Assembly (NCBI RefSeq): GCF_004208535.1
Contig: NZ_SGIS01000007.1
Span: forward strand, 79,701-143,700
Source: Sphingomonas populi
GTDB lineage: Bacteria; Pseudomonadota; Alphaproteobacteria; Sphingomonadales; Sphingomonadaceae
DNA length: 64,000 nucleotides
Direction of reading: 5' to 3'
In this document: one piece after another, positions 19,475 to 28,000 of the stretch
Position numbering within the stretch: the stretch's first letter is position 1
Layout: every line of letters begins with the position of its first letter
Made by a program: the position numbers and the translations under genes
The notes under the pieces: model-generated
The model's input: the letters and a program-made list of their open reading frames with translations, nothing else
What the model was told of the DNA's origin: nothing
Database searches by the model: none

Positions 19475-20269
19475 TTGCCGGGTGACGGGAAAAAGCCGCA
19501 CATCATCGTGTTCGCCAACGAAAAGGGCGGCACGGGAAAATCGACCACAGCCGTCCATGTCGCCATCGCTCTGGCGATGAAGGGCGGTCGCGTCGCCGCG
19601 TTCGATCTCGACCACCGGCAACGCACGGTGGGTCGCTATCTCGACAATCGCGCGGTGACGGCGAAGCGCACCGGGCGCGAGCTCGTCACGCCGCGCCACG
19701 CCACGCATGACGGCAAAACCGACGCCAGGTTCGAGGAGCTGTTCGCATCGCTGTCCGAGGATAGCGACTTCCTCGTCATCGACACGCCGGGCCGCGACGA
19801 TCCGTTCGCGCGACTGGCGGCGCAGCGCGCCGACACGCTGGTGACGCCGATGAACGACAGTTTCGTCGATTTCGATCTGATCGGTCAGGTCGATCCCGAT
19901 ACCTACAAGGTGACTCGGCCGAGCTTCTACGCCGAACTGATCTGGGAGGCGCGCAAGGTGCGTGCCCGCACCGACGGCGCGACGATCGACTGGGTGGTGT
20001 TGCGCAACCGCGTCCAGCATATCGAGGCGCGCAACATGCGCCGTGTATCGGAGGCGCTCGACCAGCTTTCCAAGCGCGTCGGCTTCCGCATCATTCCCGG
20101 CCTCGGCGAACGCGTGATCTACCGTGAGCTGTTCCCCAAGGGGCTGACGATGCTCGATTCGGGCGAGTTCGGCGAGATGGGCCTCAGCCATGTCGCCGCG
20201 CGGCAGGAGTTGCGCGAGATGATGAACGCTCTGTCGCTGCCCGATCCCGCCGTGCCGCAGTTCGCCTGA
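19475..20269 (+). CDS. mipZ: Division-plane positioning ATPase MipZ
   Basis: 264 aa ParA/MinD-type P-loop ATPase. The deviant Walker A is NEKGGTGKSTTAVH, with FDLDHRQRTVGRYLDNR (the MipZ-specific stretch after switch I) and VIDTPGRDD as Walker B. In Caulobacter, MipZ binds ParB at the origin, forms a pole-to-centre gradient and blocks FtsZ polymerisation away from mid-cell. Here parB and parS lie about 31 kb away. The only sensible start is TTG 19475, with AGAGGA upstream. Its stop overlaps the ATG of the J-domain gene. Confidence 0.93.
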   Translation: MPGDGKKPHIIVFANEKGGTGKSTTAVHVAIALAMKGGRVAAFDLDHRQRTVGRYLDNRAVTAKRTGRELVTPRHATHDGKTDARFEELFASLSEDSDFLVIDTPGRDDPFARLAAQRADTLVTPMNDSFVDFDLIGQVDPDTYKVTRPSFYAELIWEARKVRARTDGATIDWVVLRNRVQHIEARNMRRVSEALDQLSKRVGFRIIPGLGERVIYRELFPKGLTMLDSGEFGEMGLSHVAARQELREMMNALSLPDPAVPQFA

Positions 20270-20523
20270 TGGCGAAGTTCCTGCTCCTGGCCGCCTTGCT
20301 CACGGCCGGATGGTATTTTTTCCTGCGTCGTCCGGCGACGAAACCGCCGATCGACGAGCAGGAGGCGCGCGCGATCCTCGGGGTGAGCGCCTCGGCGGAT
20401 GCCGACACGATCCGCGCCGCGCACCGTCGCCTCGTGTCCGCCGTTCATCCCGACCGCGACGGCGGCTCGCCTGAGCTGGCGCGGCGGATCAACGCGGCGC
20501 GCGACCTGCTGCTCAAGCGGTGA
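20269..20523 (+). CDS. Membrane-anchored J-domain protein
   Basis: 84 aa. An N-terminal transmembrane segment (FLLLAALLTAGWYFFL) is followed by a short J domain (ARAILGVSASADADTIRAAH, then the HPD motif in SAVHPDRDGGS). It should dock and stimulate a DnaK-type chaperone at the membrane. The ATG overlaps the mipZ stop by one base, and the next gene starts inside its own stop (GTGA), so the three genes form a tight operon. Confidence 0.85.
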   Translation: MAKFLLLAALLTAGWYFFLRRPATKPPIDEQEARAILGVSASADADTIRAAHRRLVSAVHPDRDGGSPELARRINAARDLLLKR

Positions 20524-21890
20524 CGCACGCTTTCGATCCGATGATCCTGCGCGAATATGATGTGCGCGGGGTGGTCGGGGCGACGCTGCACGACAGCGAC
20601 GCTTTTGCGATCGGACGCGGCTTCGCGACGTGCGTGCGCCGGGCGGGCGGCGCACGCATCGCGGTCGGCTATGACGGGCGGCTGTCCTCGCCCGCGCTGG
20701 AGGCGGCGCTGGTCGCGGGGCTGACCGCGAGCGGGGTCGATGTCGTGCGGATCGGCCTCGGCCCGACGCCGATGCTCTATTATGCCGAAGCGCATCTCGG
20801 CGTGGATGGCGGCATCCAGATCACCGGCAGCCACAATCCGGCCGATCAAAACGGCTTCAAATTCGTGTTGCAGCACGCGCCGTTCTTCGGCGCCGAGCTT
20901 CAGCAGCTCGCGGCCTTGGCGGAGGCAGGCGACTGGAGCGAGGGCGCGGGCACGGTAACCGACGCCGATGTGCTCGACGCCTATGTCGATCGGCTGATGG
21001 TGGGCTACACCGGCGGCGCGTATCGGATCGGCTGGGATACCGGCAACGGCGCGTCCGGCCCGGTGATCGAGCGGCTGGTAAAGCGCCTGCCGGGCGAGCA
21101 TCACCTGCTGTTCACGGCAGTCGATGGCACCTTCCCCAACCATCATCCCGATCCGTCCGAAGCGGAGAACCTCGCTGATCTCACGGCGTTGGTGGTGCGC
21201 GAACGGCTCGATTTCGGCTTCGCCTTCGATGGCGACGGCGACCGGATCGGCGCGATCGACGCTCAGGGCCGCGTGCTGGCGGGCGATCAGATCCTCGCGG
21301 TGCTGGCCGAGCCGGTGCTGCACGACCTGCCCGGCGCGACCATCATCGGCGACGTCAAGATGAGCGGCGCGCTGTTCGACCGCATCCGCGCGCTCGGCGG
21401 CGTGCCGCTGATGTGGAAGACCGGGCACAGCCACATGAAGGCCAAGCTTGCTGAAACCGGCGCGCCGCTCGCCGGCGAAATGACCGGCCATGTCTTCTTC
21501 GGTCACGATTTCTACGGCGTCGATGACGCGCATTTCGCCGCCGTGCGGCTGATCGACGCGGTCCACCGCGGCGACCACACTCTCGCCGAATTGCGCGATG
21601 CGATGCCGGCGATGGTCAACACCCCGGAACTGCGCTTTCCCGTCGATGACGCGCGCAAGTTCGCCGTGGTCGAGGAAGTGCTCGCCCGCCTAACCACCGA
21701 AGGCGCGACGGTAAACCGCATCGACGGCGCGCGTGTCGATACGGCGGACGGCTGGTGGCTGCTGCGCGCATCGAACACGCAAAGCGCGCTGGTCGCGCGG
21801 GCCGAGGCGCGCGATCAGGCCGGTCTCGACCGGCTGCTCGCCCAGATCGACACGCAGCTCGCCGCGAGCGGAATCGCGCGACCGCGCTAG
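20520..21890 (+). CDS. Phosphomannomutase / phosphoglucomutase
   Basis: 456 aa alpha-D-phosphohexomutase, interconverting hexose 1- and 6-phosphates for exopolysaccharide and lipopolysaccharide precursors; close to the sphingan-producer PgmG type. Four domains: N-terminal ILREYDVRGVVG, the phosphoserine loop QITGSHNPADQNGFK, the metal loop FAFDGDGDRIGAID, the sugar-binding loop GEMTGHVFFG and the C-terminal phosphate-binding RASNTQSALVARAEA. GTG start overlapping the upstream stop. The pairing with a division regulator is probably only operonic convenience. Confidence 0.93.
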   Translation: MTHAFDPMILREYDVRGVVGATLHDSDAFAIGRGFATCVRRAGGARIAVGYDGRLSSPALEAALVAGLTASGVDVVRIGLGPTPMLYYAEAHLGVDGGIQITGSHNPADQNGFKFVLQHAPFFGAELQQLAALAEAGDWSEGAGTVTDADVLDAYVDRLMVGYTGGAYRIGWDTGNGASGPVIERLVKRLPGEHHLLFTAVDGTFPNHHPDPSEAENLADLTALVVRERLDFGFAFDGDGDRIGAIDAQGRVLAGDQILAVLAEPVLHDLPGATIIGDVKMSGALFDRIRALGGVPLMWKTGHSHMKAKLAETGAPLAGEMTGHVFFGHDFYGVDDAHFAAVRLIDAVHRGDHTLAELRDAMPAMVNTPELRFPVDDARKFAVVEEVLARLTTEGATVNRIDGARVDTADGWWLLRASNTQSALVARAEARDQAGLDRLLAQIDTQLAASGIARPR

Positions 21891-21930
21891 GGGTCTGGCT
21901 TTTCCGCGCCCGAGCCGCCACCTAGGCGGC

Positions 21931-22695
21931 ATGCCCCCACCCCCGCCCCCACCCATGATCCGCGTCGTCGATCTGGAAACGACCGGCCCTGCCCCGCCCG
22001 CGCACGGCGTCTGCGAGATCGGCTGGCAGGATGTCGCGCAAGGCCCGGATGGCCGCTGGGAGCTGGTCGGCGAGGGCGGCGCGCGGCTGGTCAATCCCGG
22101 CCGGTCGATGCCGCCGATCACGCAGGCGATCCACCATATCCTCGACGAGCAGGTCGCAGATGCGCCGATGTGGCACGATGTCGCGCGCCAGGCGCTCGAT
22201 CCGTGGCCGCGCCGGCTCGCGCTCGCCGCGCACCGCGCCGATTTCGAGCAGCAATTCTGCACCCCCGCGCTCACCCGCAGCGCCGAATGGATCTGCACCT
22301 GGAAATGCGCGATGCGGCTCTGGCCCGACGCGCCGAGCTTCTCGAACCAGGTGCTGCGTTACTGGCGCAAGCCGGAGGGCATCGAACACGAACGCGGCCT
22401 GCCCGCGCACCGCGCCTTCCCCGATGCCTATGTGACCGCGTTCCACCTGCGCGACATGATCAATCTGGTCGGCGTCGAGCAACTGCTCGAATGGTCGCGC
22501 CTGCCCGGCCTGCTGCCACGCGTGCGCTTCGGCCCCGATCGCGGCAAGGAATGGCATGAGATCGAGGACGATTCGCTGACCAAGTTCCTCGGCGATCGCG
22601 ATATCGACGTGCGCTTCACTGCCGAGACCGAACTGGCACGGCGGCAGGGCGGCGGCTTCGTCGGACGCCAGACGTTGCAGGACCGGCTGCTGTAA
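21931..22695 (+). CDS. DEDDh 3'-5' exonuclease
   Basis: 254 aa. DnaQ-like exonuclease with ExoI VVDLETTGPAPP, a His/Asp ExoII segment LAAHRADFEQQFC and ExoIII GLPAHRAFPDAYVTAFHL carrying the DEDDh His and last Asp. It resembles exonuclease X-type proteins that act on short single-stranded ends. The C-terminal DIDVRFTAETELARRQ extension is short. I used ATG 21931, preceded by a weak AGGCGG; ATG 21955 (MIRVVDLETTG) is a good alternative. It follows pgm by 40 bp. Confidence 0.85.
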   Translation: MPPPPPPPMIRVVDLETTGPAPPAHGVCEIGWQDVAQGPDGRWELVGEGGARLVNPGRSMPPITQAIHHILDEQVADAPMWHDVARQALDPWPRRLALAAHRADFEQQFCTPALTRSAEWICTWKCAMRLWPDAPSFSNQVLRYWRKPEGIEHERGLPAHRAFPDAYVTAFHLRDMINLVGVEQLLEWSRLPGLLPRVRFGPDRGKEWHEIEDDSLTKFLGDRDIDVRFTAETELARRQGGGFVGRQTLQDRLL

Positions 22696-22707
22696 GTGCT
22701 TGATATG

Positions 22708-22721
22708 TTGATCCACATCAA
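22708..22721. promoter_or_regulatory. Perfect FNR/CRP-family box upstream of the sensor kinase
   Basis: TTGATCCACATCAA is an exact match to the FNR/FixK/anaerobox consensus TTGAT-N4-ATCAA. It sits 49 bp before the start codon of the CHASE3 histidine kinase, with a possible -10 TACGCT at 22741-22746. This suggests oxygen- or redox-dependent control of the three-gene signalling operon. No FNR-type gene is in the window. Confidence 0.6.
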
Positions 22722-22769
22722 GGTCCGGCGGCTGGCGTTTTACGCTGCCGCCCTCTACCACCCAGCACG

Positions 22770-24299
22770 ATGATCCGGCGGGCGATACGAGTATTCGGCG
22801 AAAGCGAAGGTGCGATCGGTCGCCTGCTGATTGCCTGTATGGGTATCGGTTTCGCCGCGCTGCTCGCCGCCGGGATCGGCGCGGTATCGACGACGATGCG
22901 CAATCAGGCGCATACCGACATGGTCAACCATACCTACACGGTCAAACTCGCGATTGCCCACACGCAGACGCTGATCGAACAGGGTGAGACGGCCCGGCGC
23001 GGCTATCTGCTGACCGGCGACCCCGATTACCGGCATAATTACGCCGTGGCGGCAGGCCAGACCGGGCCTGAAATCGCGCGGATCGCGCGCCTCACCGCCG
23101 ACAATCCCGCGCAGCGCCAGAATCTTGCGGCGTTGCGCCCCTATCTGCGCGCGCTCCTGGCGCAACGCGCGCAAACCAATGCGCAGGTCGCGCAAGGCGC
23201 TCGCGCCACCGCGCTCGACAGCTTCGTGCATGAAAAAGGCGCGCGGCGCATGTACCATATCCGCCGGGTGCTGGCAGCGATGAGCGAAGAGGAATCGCGC
23301 CTGCTCGCCATGCGTGACACCGAACAGCGCAACACGGTGAGCGCCTTTTACGGCCTGCTTGCGGGTGCGGGCGTGCTGCTCGTCATCGTCGCGCTGCTCT
23401 CGATCACGACGGTGCAACGCTACACGCGCGACCTTGCTGAATCGCGCGACACGCTGCGCGATTTCGCCGATTCGCTGGAGGATCTCGTCGCCGAGCGGAC
23501 CACCGAACTGACTCGCGCCAACGAGGAGGTGCAGCGCTTCGCCTATATCGTCAGCCACGATCTGCGCTCGCCGCTGGTCAACGTGATGGGCTTCACGGCA
23601 GAGCTGGAAGCGGCAACGGTGACGATTTCCGCGCTGATCGACCGCGCCGAGCAGGACGCGCCCGAGATCCTGACCGAAGACGTGCGACTGGCGGCGCGCG
23701 AGGATCTGCCCGAGGCGATCGGCTTCATCCGCACCTCGACGCAGAAGATGGACCGGCTCATCAACGCGATCCTCAAACTGTCACGCCAGGGCCGCCGCGT
23801 GATTACGCCCGAGCCGCTCGACACGGCCGCGCTGGCGGCGACGATCCGCGCGAGTTTGCAGCATCTGCTCGACGATCGCGGCGCGGTGCTGGAGATCGCG
23901 GAGCCGATGGTGCCGATCACCAGCGACCGGCTCGCGCTCGAACAGATTTTCTCCAACCTGATCGAGAACGCAGTCAAGTATCTCGATCCCAAGCGCCCTG
24001 GCCGGATCATCGTGCGCAGCCGTCGCGAGGGCGCGCGCGCGATCTTCGAGATCGAAGACAATGGCCGCGGCATCGCGCCGGCCGATCACACCCGCATTTT
24101 CGACCTGTTCCGGCGCTCCGGGCAGCAGGACCAGCCCGGCGAGGGGATCGGCCTCGCGCATGTTCGCGCCTTGGCGTACCGGCTTGGCGGGACTATCGAC
24201 GTGGCATCGGAGTTGGGCCGCGGCTCGACCTTCCGCATCAACCTGCCCGTCGCCTATGTCGAAGCCCTGACCACTCGAACCGAGCGAGATCCCGCATGA
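22770..24299 (+). CDS. Membrane sensor histidine kinase with CHASE3 domain
   Basis: 509 aa. Two transmembrane helices (about 19-40 and 190-213) flank a periplasmic CHASE3 domain (QTLIEQGETARRGYLLTGD). A short coiled linker (LEDLVAERTTELTRANEEV) leads to HisKA with the phospho-acceptor His263 in VSHDLRSPLVN, then HATPase_c with ENAVKYLDP, EDNGRGI and GEGIGLAHVRAL. The CHASE3 ligand is unknown. The stop overlaps the next gene's ATG (ATGA). A perfect FNR-type box lies upstream. Confidence 0.93.
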   Translation: MIRRAIRVFGESEGAIGRLLIACMGIGFAALLAAGIGAVSTTMRNQAHTDMVNHTYTVKLAIAHTQTLIEQGETARRGYLLTGDPDYRHNYAVAAGQTGPEIARIARLTADNPAQRQNLAALRPYLRALLAQRAQTNAQVAQGARATALDSFVHEKGARRMYHIRRVLAAMSEEESRLLAMRDTEQRNTVSAFYGLLAGAGVLLVIVALLSITTVQRYTRDLAESRDTLRDFADSLEDLVAERTTELTRANEEVQRFAYIVSHDLRSPLVNVMGFTAELEAATVTISALIDRAEQDAPEILTEDVRLAAREDLPEAIGFIRTSTQKMDRLINAILKLSRQGRRVITPEPLDTAALAATIRASLQHLLDDRGAVLEIAEPMVPITSDRLALEQIFSNLIENAVKYLDPKRPGRIIVRSRREGARAIFEIEDNGRGIAPADHTRIFDLFRRSGQQDQPGEGIGLAHVRALAYRLGGTIDVASELGRGSTFRINLPVAYVEALTTRTERDPA

Positions 24300-24739
24300 A
24301 CGACCACCGTTCCGTCAGCATCGTGATGATCGAGGACGATGAGGGCCATGCGCGCCTGATCGAGAAGAACATCCGTCGCGCGGGCATCCTCAACGGCATC
24401 ACCCATTTCACCGACGGCACGAGCGCGCTCGACTATCTGTTCAACCATGCCGATGGCCCGGCGCGCAACGGCCCGGCGCTGGTGCTGCTCGATCTCAACC
24501 TGCCCGACATGAGCGGGACCGACATCCTCGCCAAGATCAAGAGCACACCTGCGCTCAAGCGCACGCCGGTGGTGGTGCTCACCACCACCGACGACAAGGT
24601 CGAGATCCAGCGCTGCTACGATCTCGGCTGCAACGTCTATATCACCAAGCCGGTGAATTATGAGAGCTTCGCGCAGGCGATCCGCCAGCTCGGCCTGTTC
24701 CTGTCGGTAATCCAGGTGCCGGAGATCGAAGGCGACTGA
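24296..24739 (+). CDS. Single-domain response regulator (Rcp1/CheY-like)
   Basis: 147 aa, one receiver domain and nothing else. The acidic pair is in IVMIEDDEGHARL, the phosphorylated Asp66 in LVLLDLNLPDMSG, the conserved Thr in VVLTTTDD and Lys118 in VYITKPVN. The loop after helix 1 is of the Rcp1 type often paired with phytochrome-like kinases. It starts inside the kinase stop codon and ends on the start of the next gene (1-base overlap), so it probably passes the signal by phosphotransfer or protein contact. Confidence 0.93.
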   Translation: MNDHRSVSIVMIEDDEGHARLIEKNIRRAGILNGITHFTDGTSALDYLFNHADGPARNGPALVLLDLNLPDMSGTDILAKIKSTPALKRTPVVVLTTTDDKVEIQRCYDLGCNVYITKPVNYESFAQAIRQLGLFLSVIQVPEIEGD

Positions 24740-25779
24740 TGACCGACACGCCGCCTACCTATGTGCTCTACATCGACGACGATGCCGGTCTGCGCCGGCT
24801 CGCCTCGCGCTCGCTCGCGCGGCACGGATTCGTCGTCACGGTGGCGGAAGGCGGTGCCGAGGGCGTGGCGCTGGCGAAGGCGCAACGGTTCGATCTAATA
24901 GCCGTCGATCATTACATGCCCGGCATGGATGGGCTGGAGACGCTCGCGCATCTGACCGCGCTGCCCGATGCGCCGCCGGTGGTGTACGTCACCGGCTCCG
25001 AGGAGGGTCGCATCGCGGTCGCCGCGCTCAAAGCCGGCGCAGCGGACTATGTGGTGAAGTCGGTCGGCGCCGATTTCTTCGATCTGCTCGCCTCAGCCTT
25101 CGCGCAGGTGCTCGAACGCGCCAAGCTGGAGCGCGACAAGCACGCCGCCGAGCAGATGCTGCGTGCCAGCAACGCGCGGCTCGAAGCGCTGCTGCGCGAG
25201 GTCAATCACCGCGTCGCCAACAGCCTGCAGATCGTCTCGGCGATGGTGCGGATGCAATCGACCGCGCTCGCCGACGAAAGCGCGCGCGCCGCGCTGGAGG
25301 ATACGCAGCGCCGCATCACCGCGATCGCGCAGGTGCATCGCCGGCTCTACACCACCAACGATGTCGAGCAGGTCGATATGCGCGAATATCTGCGCGCGCT
25401 GGTCGACGAACTCGGTGAGACCTGGTCGAGCGACGTCGAGCCGCGCACGCTCAGCCTGTCCGCCGAACCGATCCGGCTGGCGACCGACCGCGCGGTGTCG
25501 CTCGGCGTGATCGTCACCGAACTGGTCAGCAATGCGTGCAAATATGCCTATCCGCTCAAGGCCGGCGAAGTGCGGATCGCGCTGTCGCAGATCGATGGCG
25601 ACCGGTTTCAGCTCGCCGTCGAGGATGATGGCATCGGCATGGACGTCGCCGCGCCCGCGCGCGGCACCGGCGTCGGCACCAAATTGATCCGCGCAATGGC
25701 GCAGAGCCTGCATACGATCGTGGAATATGACGTCGGGCACAGCGGCGTGCGCGCGACGCTGCGGGCCGCGTTAGGTTAG
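24739..25779 (+). CDS. Response regulator-histidine kinase fusion (receiver + HisKA_2)
   Basis: 346 aa. An N-terminal receiver (YIDDDAGLRRLASRS; phospho-acceptor Asp57 in AVDHYMPGMDG; Lys107 in YVVKSVG) is joined through a coiled coil (about 125-155) to a HisKA_2/HWE-type kinase with His157 in REVNHRVANSLQ, then HATPase_c with VTELVSNACKYAYPL and DDGIGM. There is no DNA-binding output. The receiver could gate the kinase, letting the CHASE3 kinase upstream steer a second phosphorelay. HWE/HisKA_2 kinases often feed the general stress response in alphaproteobacteria; that link is inference. Confidence 0.92.
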   Translation: MTDTPPTYVLYIDDDAGLRRLASRSLARHGFVVTVAEGGAEGVALAKAQRFDLIAVDHYMPGMDGLETLAHLTALPDAPPVVYVTGSEEGRIAVAALKAGAADYVVKSVGADFFDLLASAFAQVLERAKLERDKHAAEQMLRASNARLEALLREVNHRVANSLQIVSAMVRMQSTALADESARAALEDTQRRITAIAQVHRRLYTTNDVEQVDMREYLRALVDELGETWSSDVEPRTLSLSAEPIRLATDRAVSLGVIVTELVSNACKYAYPLKAGEVRIALSQIDGDRFQLAVEDDGIGMDVAAPARGTGVGTKLIRAMAQSLHTIVEYDVGHSGVRATLRAALG

Positions 25780-25785
25780 CTTCGA

Positions 25786-26682
25786 TCAGTCGGTCGAGAG
25801 CCCGTGTGCCGCGTCCGCCAGCCGGTCGTTGGCGGGGCGCTCACCGAGCACGGTGACGATGCTGCCGGCGATGATCATCGCACCGCCGATGAGGATCGTG
25901 GCGCCCGCCGGATCGCCGAAGAAGCCGATGCCGAGGACCGAGCCGACCAGCGGCTCGATGTTGATGAACACCCCCGCCGCCGCGCTGCCGACCCGCGTTG
26001 CGCCGACGTTCCACGCCACCGTCGCGAGAAAGGTCGAGAGCAGCCCCTGCCCGACGATCCCGGCCCACGCCACCGACGACATGTGCAGCGGCGGCGCGCC
26101 ATGCATCAGCAGCGCGACCGGCAACACCGTAATCGCGGCGATGACGACGGTGACGGCCGGCACCGCCATCGCGCTCGCGGTCTTTGGCGCGCGGCGGAGC
26201 GCGAGCAGCCAGCCGAGGAAGATCAGCAGGGCGATCAACGACAAAGCGATGCCGAGCGGCGTGCCCGATCCGTCGGGTTTGCCGGCGATCAGCGCGGCGC
26301 CGGCGGTCGCGGCGATCACGCCGATCCACGACGCCCGGCTCACCCGCTCGCGCAGGACAAAGGCCGTGACCGCGATCAGCGCCGGCATCGCCCCGACCAG
26401 CAGCGCGGCGAGCGTGACCGTGACGTGCGCCAACCCCTCGAACTGAACCACGAACGCGACACCGTAGCAGATGCCCGCGATGACGACGGGCGCGGAGCGG
26501 AACAGCGCGCGTGCCTCACGCGATGCGAGCGCGAACGGCAATGAGACCAATGCGGCGACGGCGAAGCGCAGCAGCACCATATGCGCCGGCGCCATCTCGT
26601 GCATTGCGATCTTGCCGAGCGGAAAGCCGAGCCCCCAGAAGATGCCGGCGAGGGCGAGAAACAGGAAGGGCAGCATCCTCAT
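25786..26682 (-). CDS. EamA/DMT-family transporter
   Basis: 298 aa with about ten transmembrane helices in two EamA repeats (FLFLALAGIFWGLGFPLGK at the start; SVAWAGIVGQGLLSTF in the second half, with FINIEPLVGSVLGIG). Members export amino acids, nucleosides or other metabolites; the substrate here is unknown. ATG 26682 was chosen over a longer upstream frame with no membrane character; ATG 26676 is also possible. Convergent with the signalling operon (6 bp gap), divergent from the MFS gene. Confidence 0.88.
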   Translation of the reverse strand: MRMLPFLFLALAGIFWGLGFPLGKIAMHEMAPAHMVLLRFAVAALVSLPFALASREARALFRSAPVVIAGICYGVAFVVQFEGLAHVTVTLAALLVGAMPALIAVTAFVLRERVSRASWIGVIAATAGAALIAGKPDGSGTPLGIALSLIALLIFLGWLLALRRAPKTASAMAVPAVTVVIAAITVLPVALLMHGAPPLHMSSVAWAGIVGQGLLSTFLATVAWNVGATRVGSAAAGVFINIEPLVGSVLGIGFFGDPAGATILIGGAMIIAGSIVTVLGERPANDRLADAAHGLSTD

Positions 26683-26800
26683 CCCCGTCGCACAGGATCG
26701 GCGCCGATGCCACTGTCGCCGAGCGGCGATTGCGTGATCGGGTGTAACGCTTGCGCCGCGCGCGGTTGACGCTGCAGCGCAGCATAGCCACCTCAACGCC

Positions 26801-28000
26801 ATGAACGCCCCTGCCCAGTTCGCCCCGGTCACCACCGATCGCCCCGCCGCGCCTGTCGCGCTGGTCCATTTCGCACTGGCGATGGGCGGGTTCGCGATCG
26901 GCACCACCGAATTCGCCACGATGAGCCTGGTGCCCTATTTCGCCAAAGGCCTCGGCATCGACGAGCCGACCGCTGGCCATGTCATCAGCGCCTATGCGCT
27001 CGGTGTCGTGGTCGGGGCGCCACTGCTGGCGGTGGCGGCGGCGAAACTGTCGCGGCGCACCTTGCTGATTTTGTTGATGACCGCGTTCGCGCTGTTCAAC
27101 GGGCTGAGCGCGCTCGCGCCGACCTATCACTGGATGCTGCTGTTCCGCTTCCTGAGCGGGCTGCCGCACGGCGCCTATTTCGGCATCGCCGCTTTGGTCG
27201 CGGCATCACTGGTGCCGACCAACCAGCGGTCGCAGGCGGTCGGGCGGGTGATGCTCGGGCTGACCGTCGCGACGATCCTCGGCGTGCCGCTCGCCAATTG
27301 GCTGGGGCAGGCGGTGGGCTGGCGCTGGGGGTTCGGCGTGGTCGCGGTACTCGCGCTACTGACGGTGCTGCTCGTCGCGCTGTTCGCGCCGCGCGACAAA
27401 CCGGAGCCGGGGGTGAGTCCGCTCACCGAACTCTCCGCGCTCGCCAACAAGCGCGTGTGGCTGACGCTCGGCATCGGCGCGATCGGCTTCGGCGGCATGT
27501 TCTGCGTGTACACCTATCTGGCCTCGACCCTGTTCGACGTCACCCGCGTTTCGGCGGCGATGCTGCCGGTCGTGCTGGCGATCTTCGGCGTCGGCCTGAC
27601 ATTGGGCAACATCGTCGCGCCGCGCTTCGCCGACAAGGCGCTGATGCCGACCGGGGCGGCGTTGCTGGTTGGCAGCGTGGTGAGCCTCGCGCTGTATCCG
27701 CTCGCCGCGTTGCATTTCTGGTCGATCTGCCTCGATGTGTTCGCGATCGGCTTTACCGGCGCGCTCGGCACGGTGTTGCAGACGCGGCTGATGGACGTGG
27801 CCGGCAAGGCGCAGGCGCTCGCCGCCGCGCTCAACCATTCGGCGTTCAATACCGCCAATGCGCTCGGCCCGTTGCTCGGCGGCATCGCGATTGCGGCGGG
27901 CTACGGCTGGACCTCGACCGGCTGGGTCGGCGCGTTGCTCGCAGCCGGCGGCCTGGCCGTGCTCGGCGTGGCGGTGCTCGACGATCGCAGGACCGCGTAA
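26801..28000 (+). CDS. MFS transporter (AraJ-like DHA1 family)
   Basis: 399 aa, twelve predicted transmembrane helices. The signature of the arabinose-efflux/DHA1 group is visible: GFAIGTTEFATMSLVPYFA in helix 1 and SGLPHGAYFGIAALVAASLV in helix 4-5. Probably an efflux pump for sugars or small toxic molecules; the substrate is not deducible. Its last 100 bp overlap, antisense, the 3' end of nhaA. Confidence 0.88.
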   Translation: MNAPAQFAPVTTDRPAAPVALVHFALAMGGFAIGTTEFATMSLVPYFAKGLGIDEPTAGHVISAYALGVVVGAPLLAVAAAKLSRRTLLILLMTAFALFNGLSALAPTYHWMLLFRFLSGLPHGAYFGIAALVAASLVPTNQRSQAVGRVMLGLTVATILGVPLANWLGQAVGWRWGFGVVAVLALLTVLLVALFAPRDKPEPGVSPLTELSALANKRVWLTLGIGAIGFGGMFCVYTYLASTLFDVTRVSAAMLPVVLAIFGVGLTLGNIVAPRFADKALMPTGAALLVGSVVSLALYPLAALHFWSICLDVFAIGFTGALGTVLQTRLMDVAGKAQALAAALNHSAFNTANALGPLLGGIAIAAGYGWTSTGWVGALLAAGGLAVLGVAVLDDRRTA

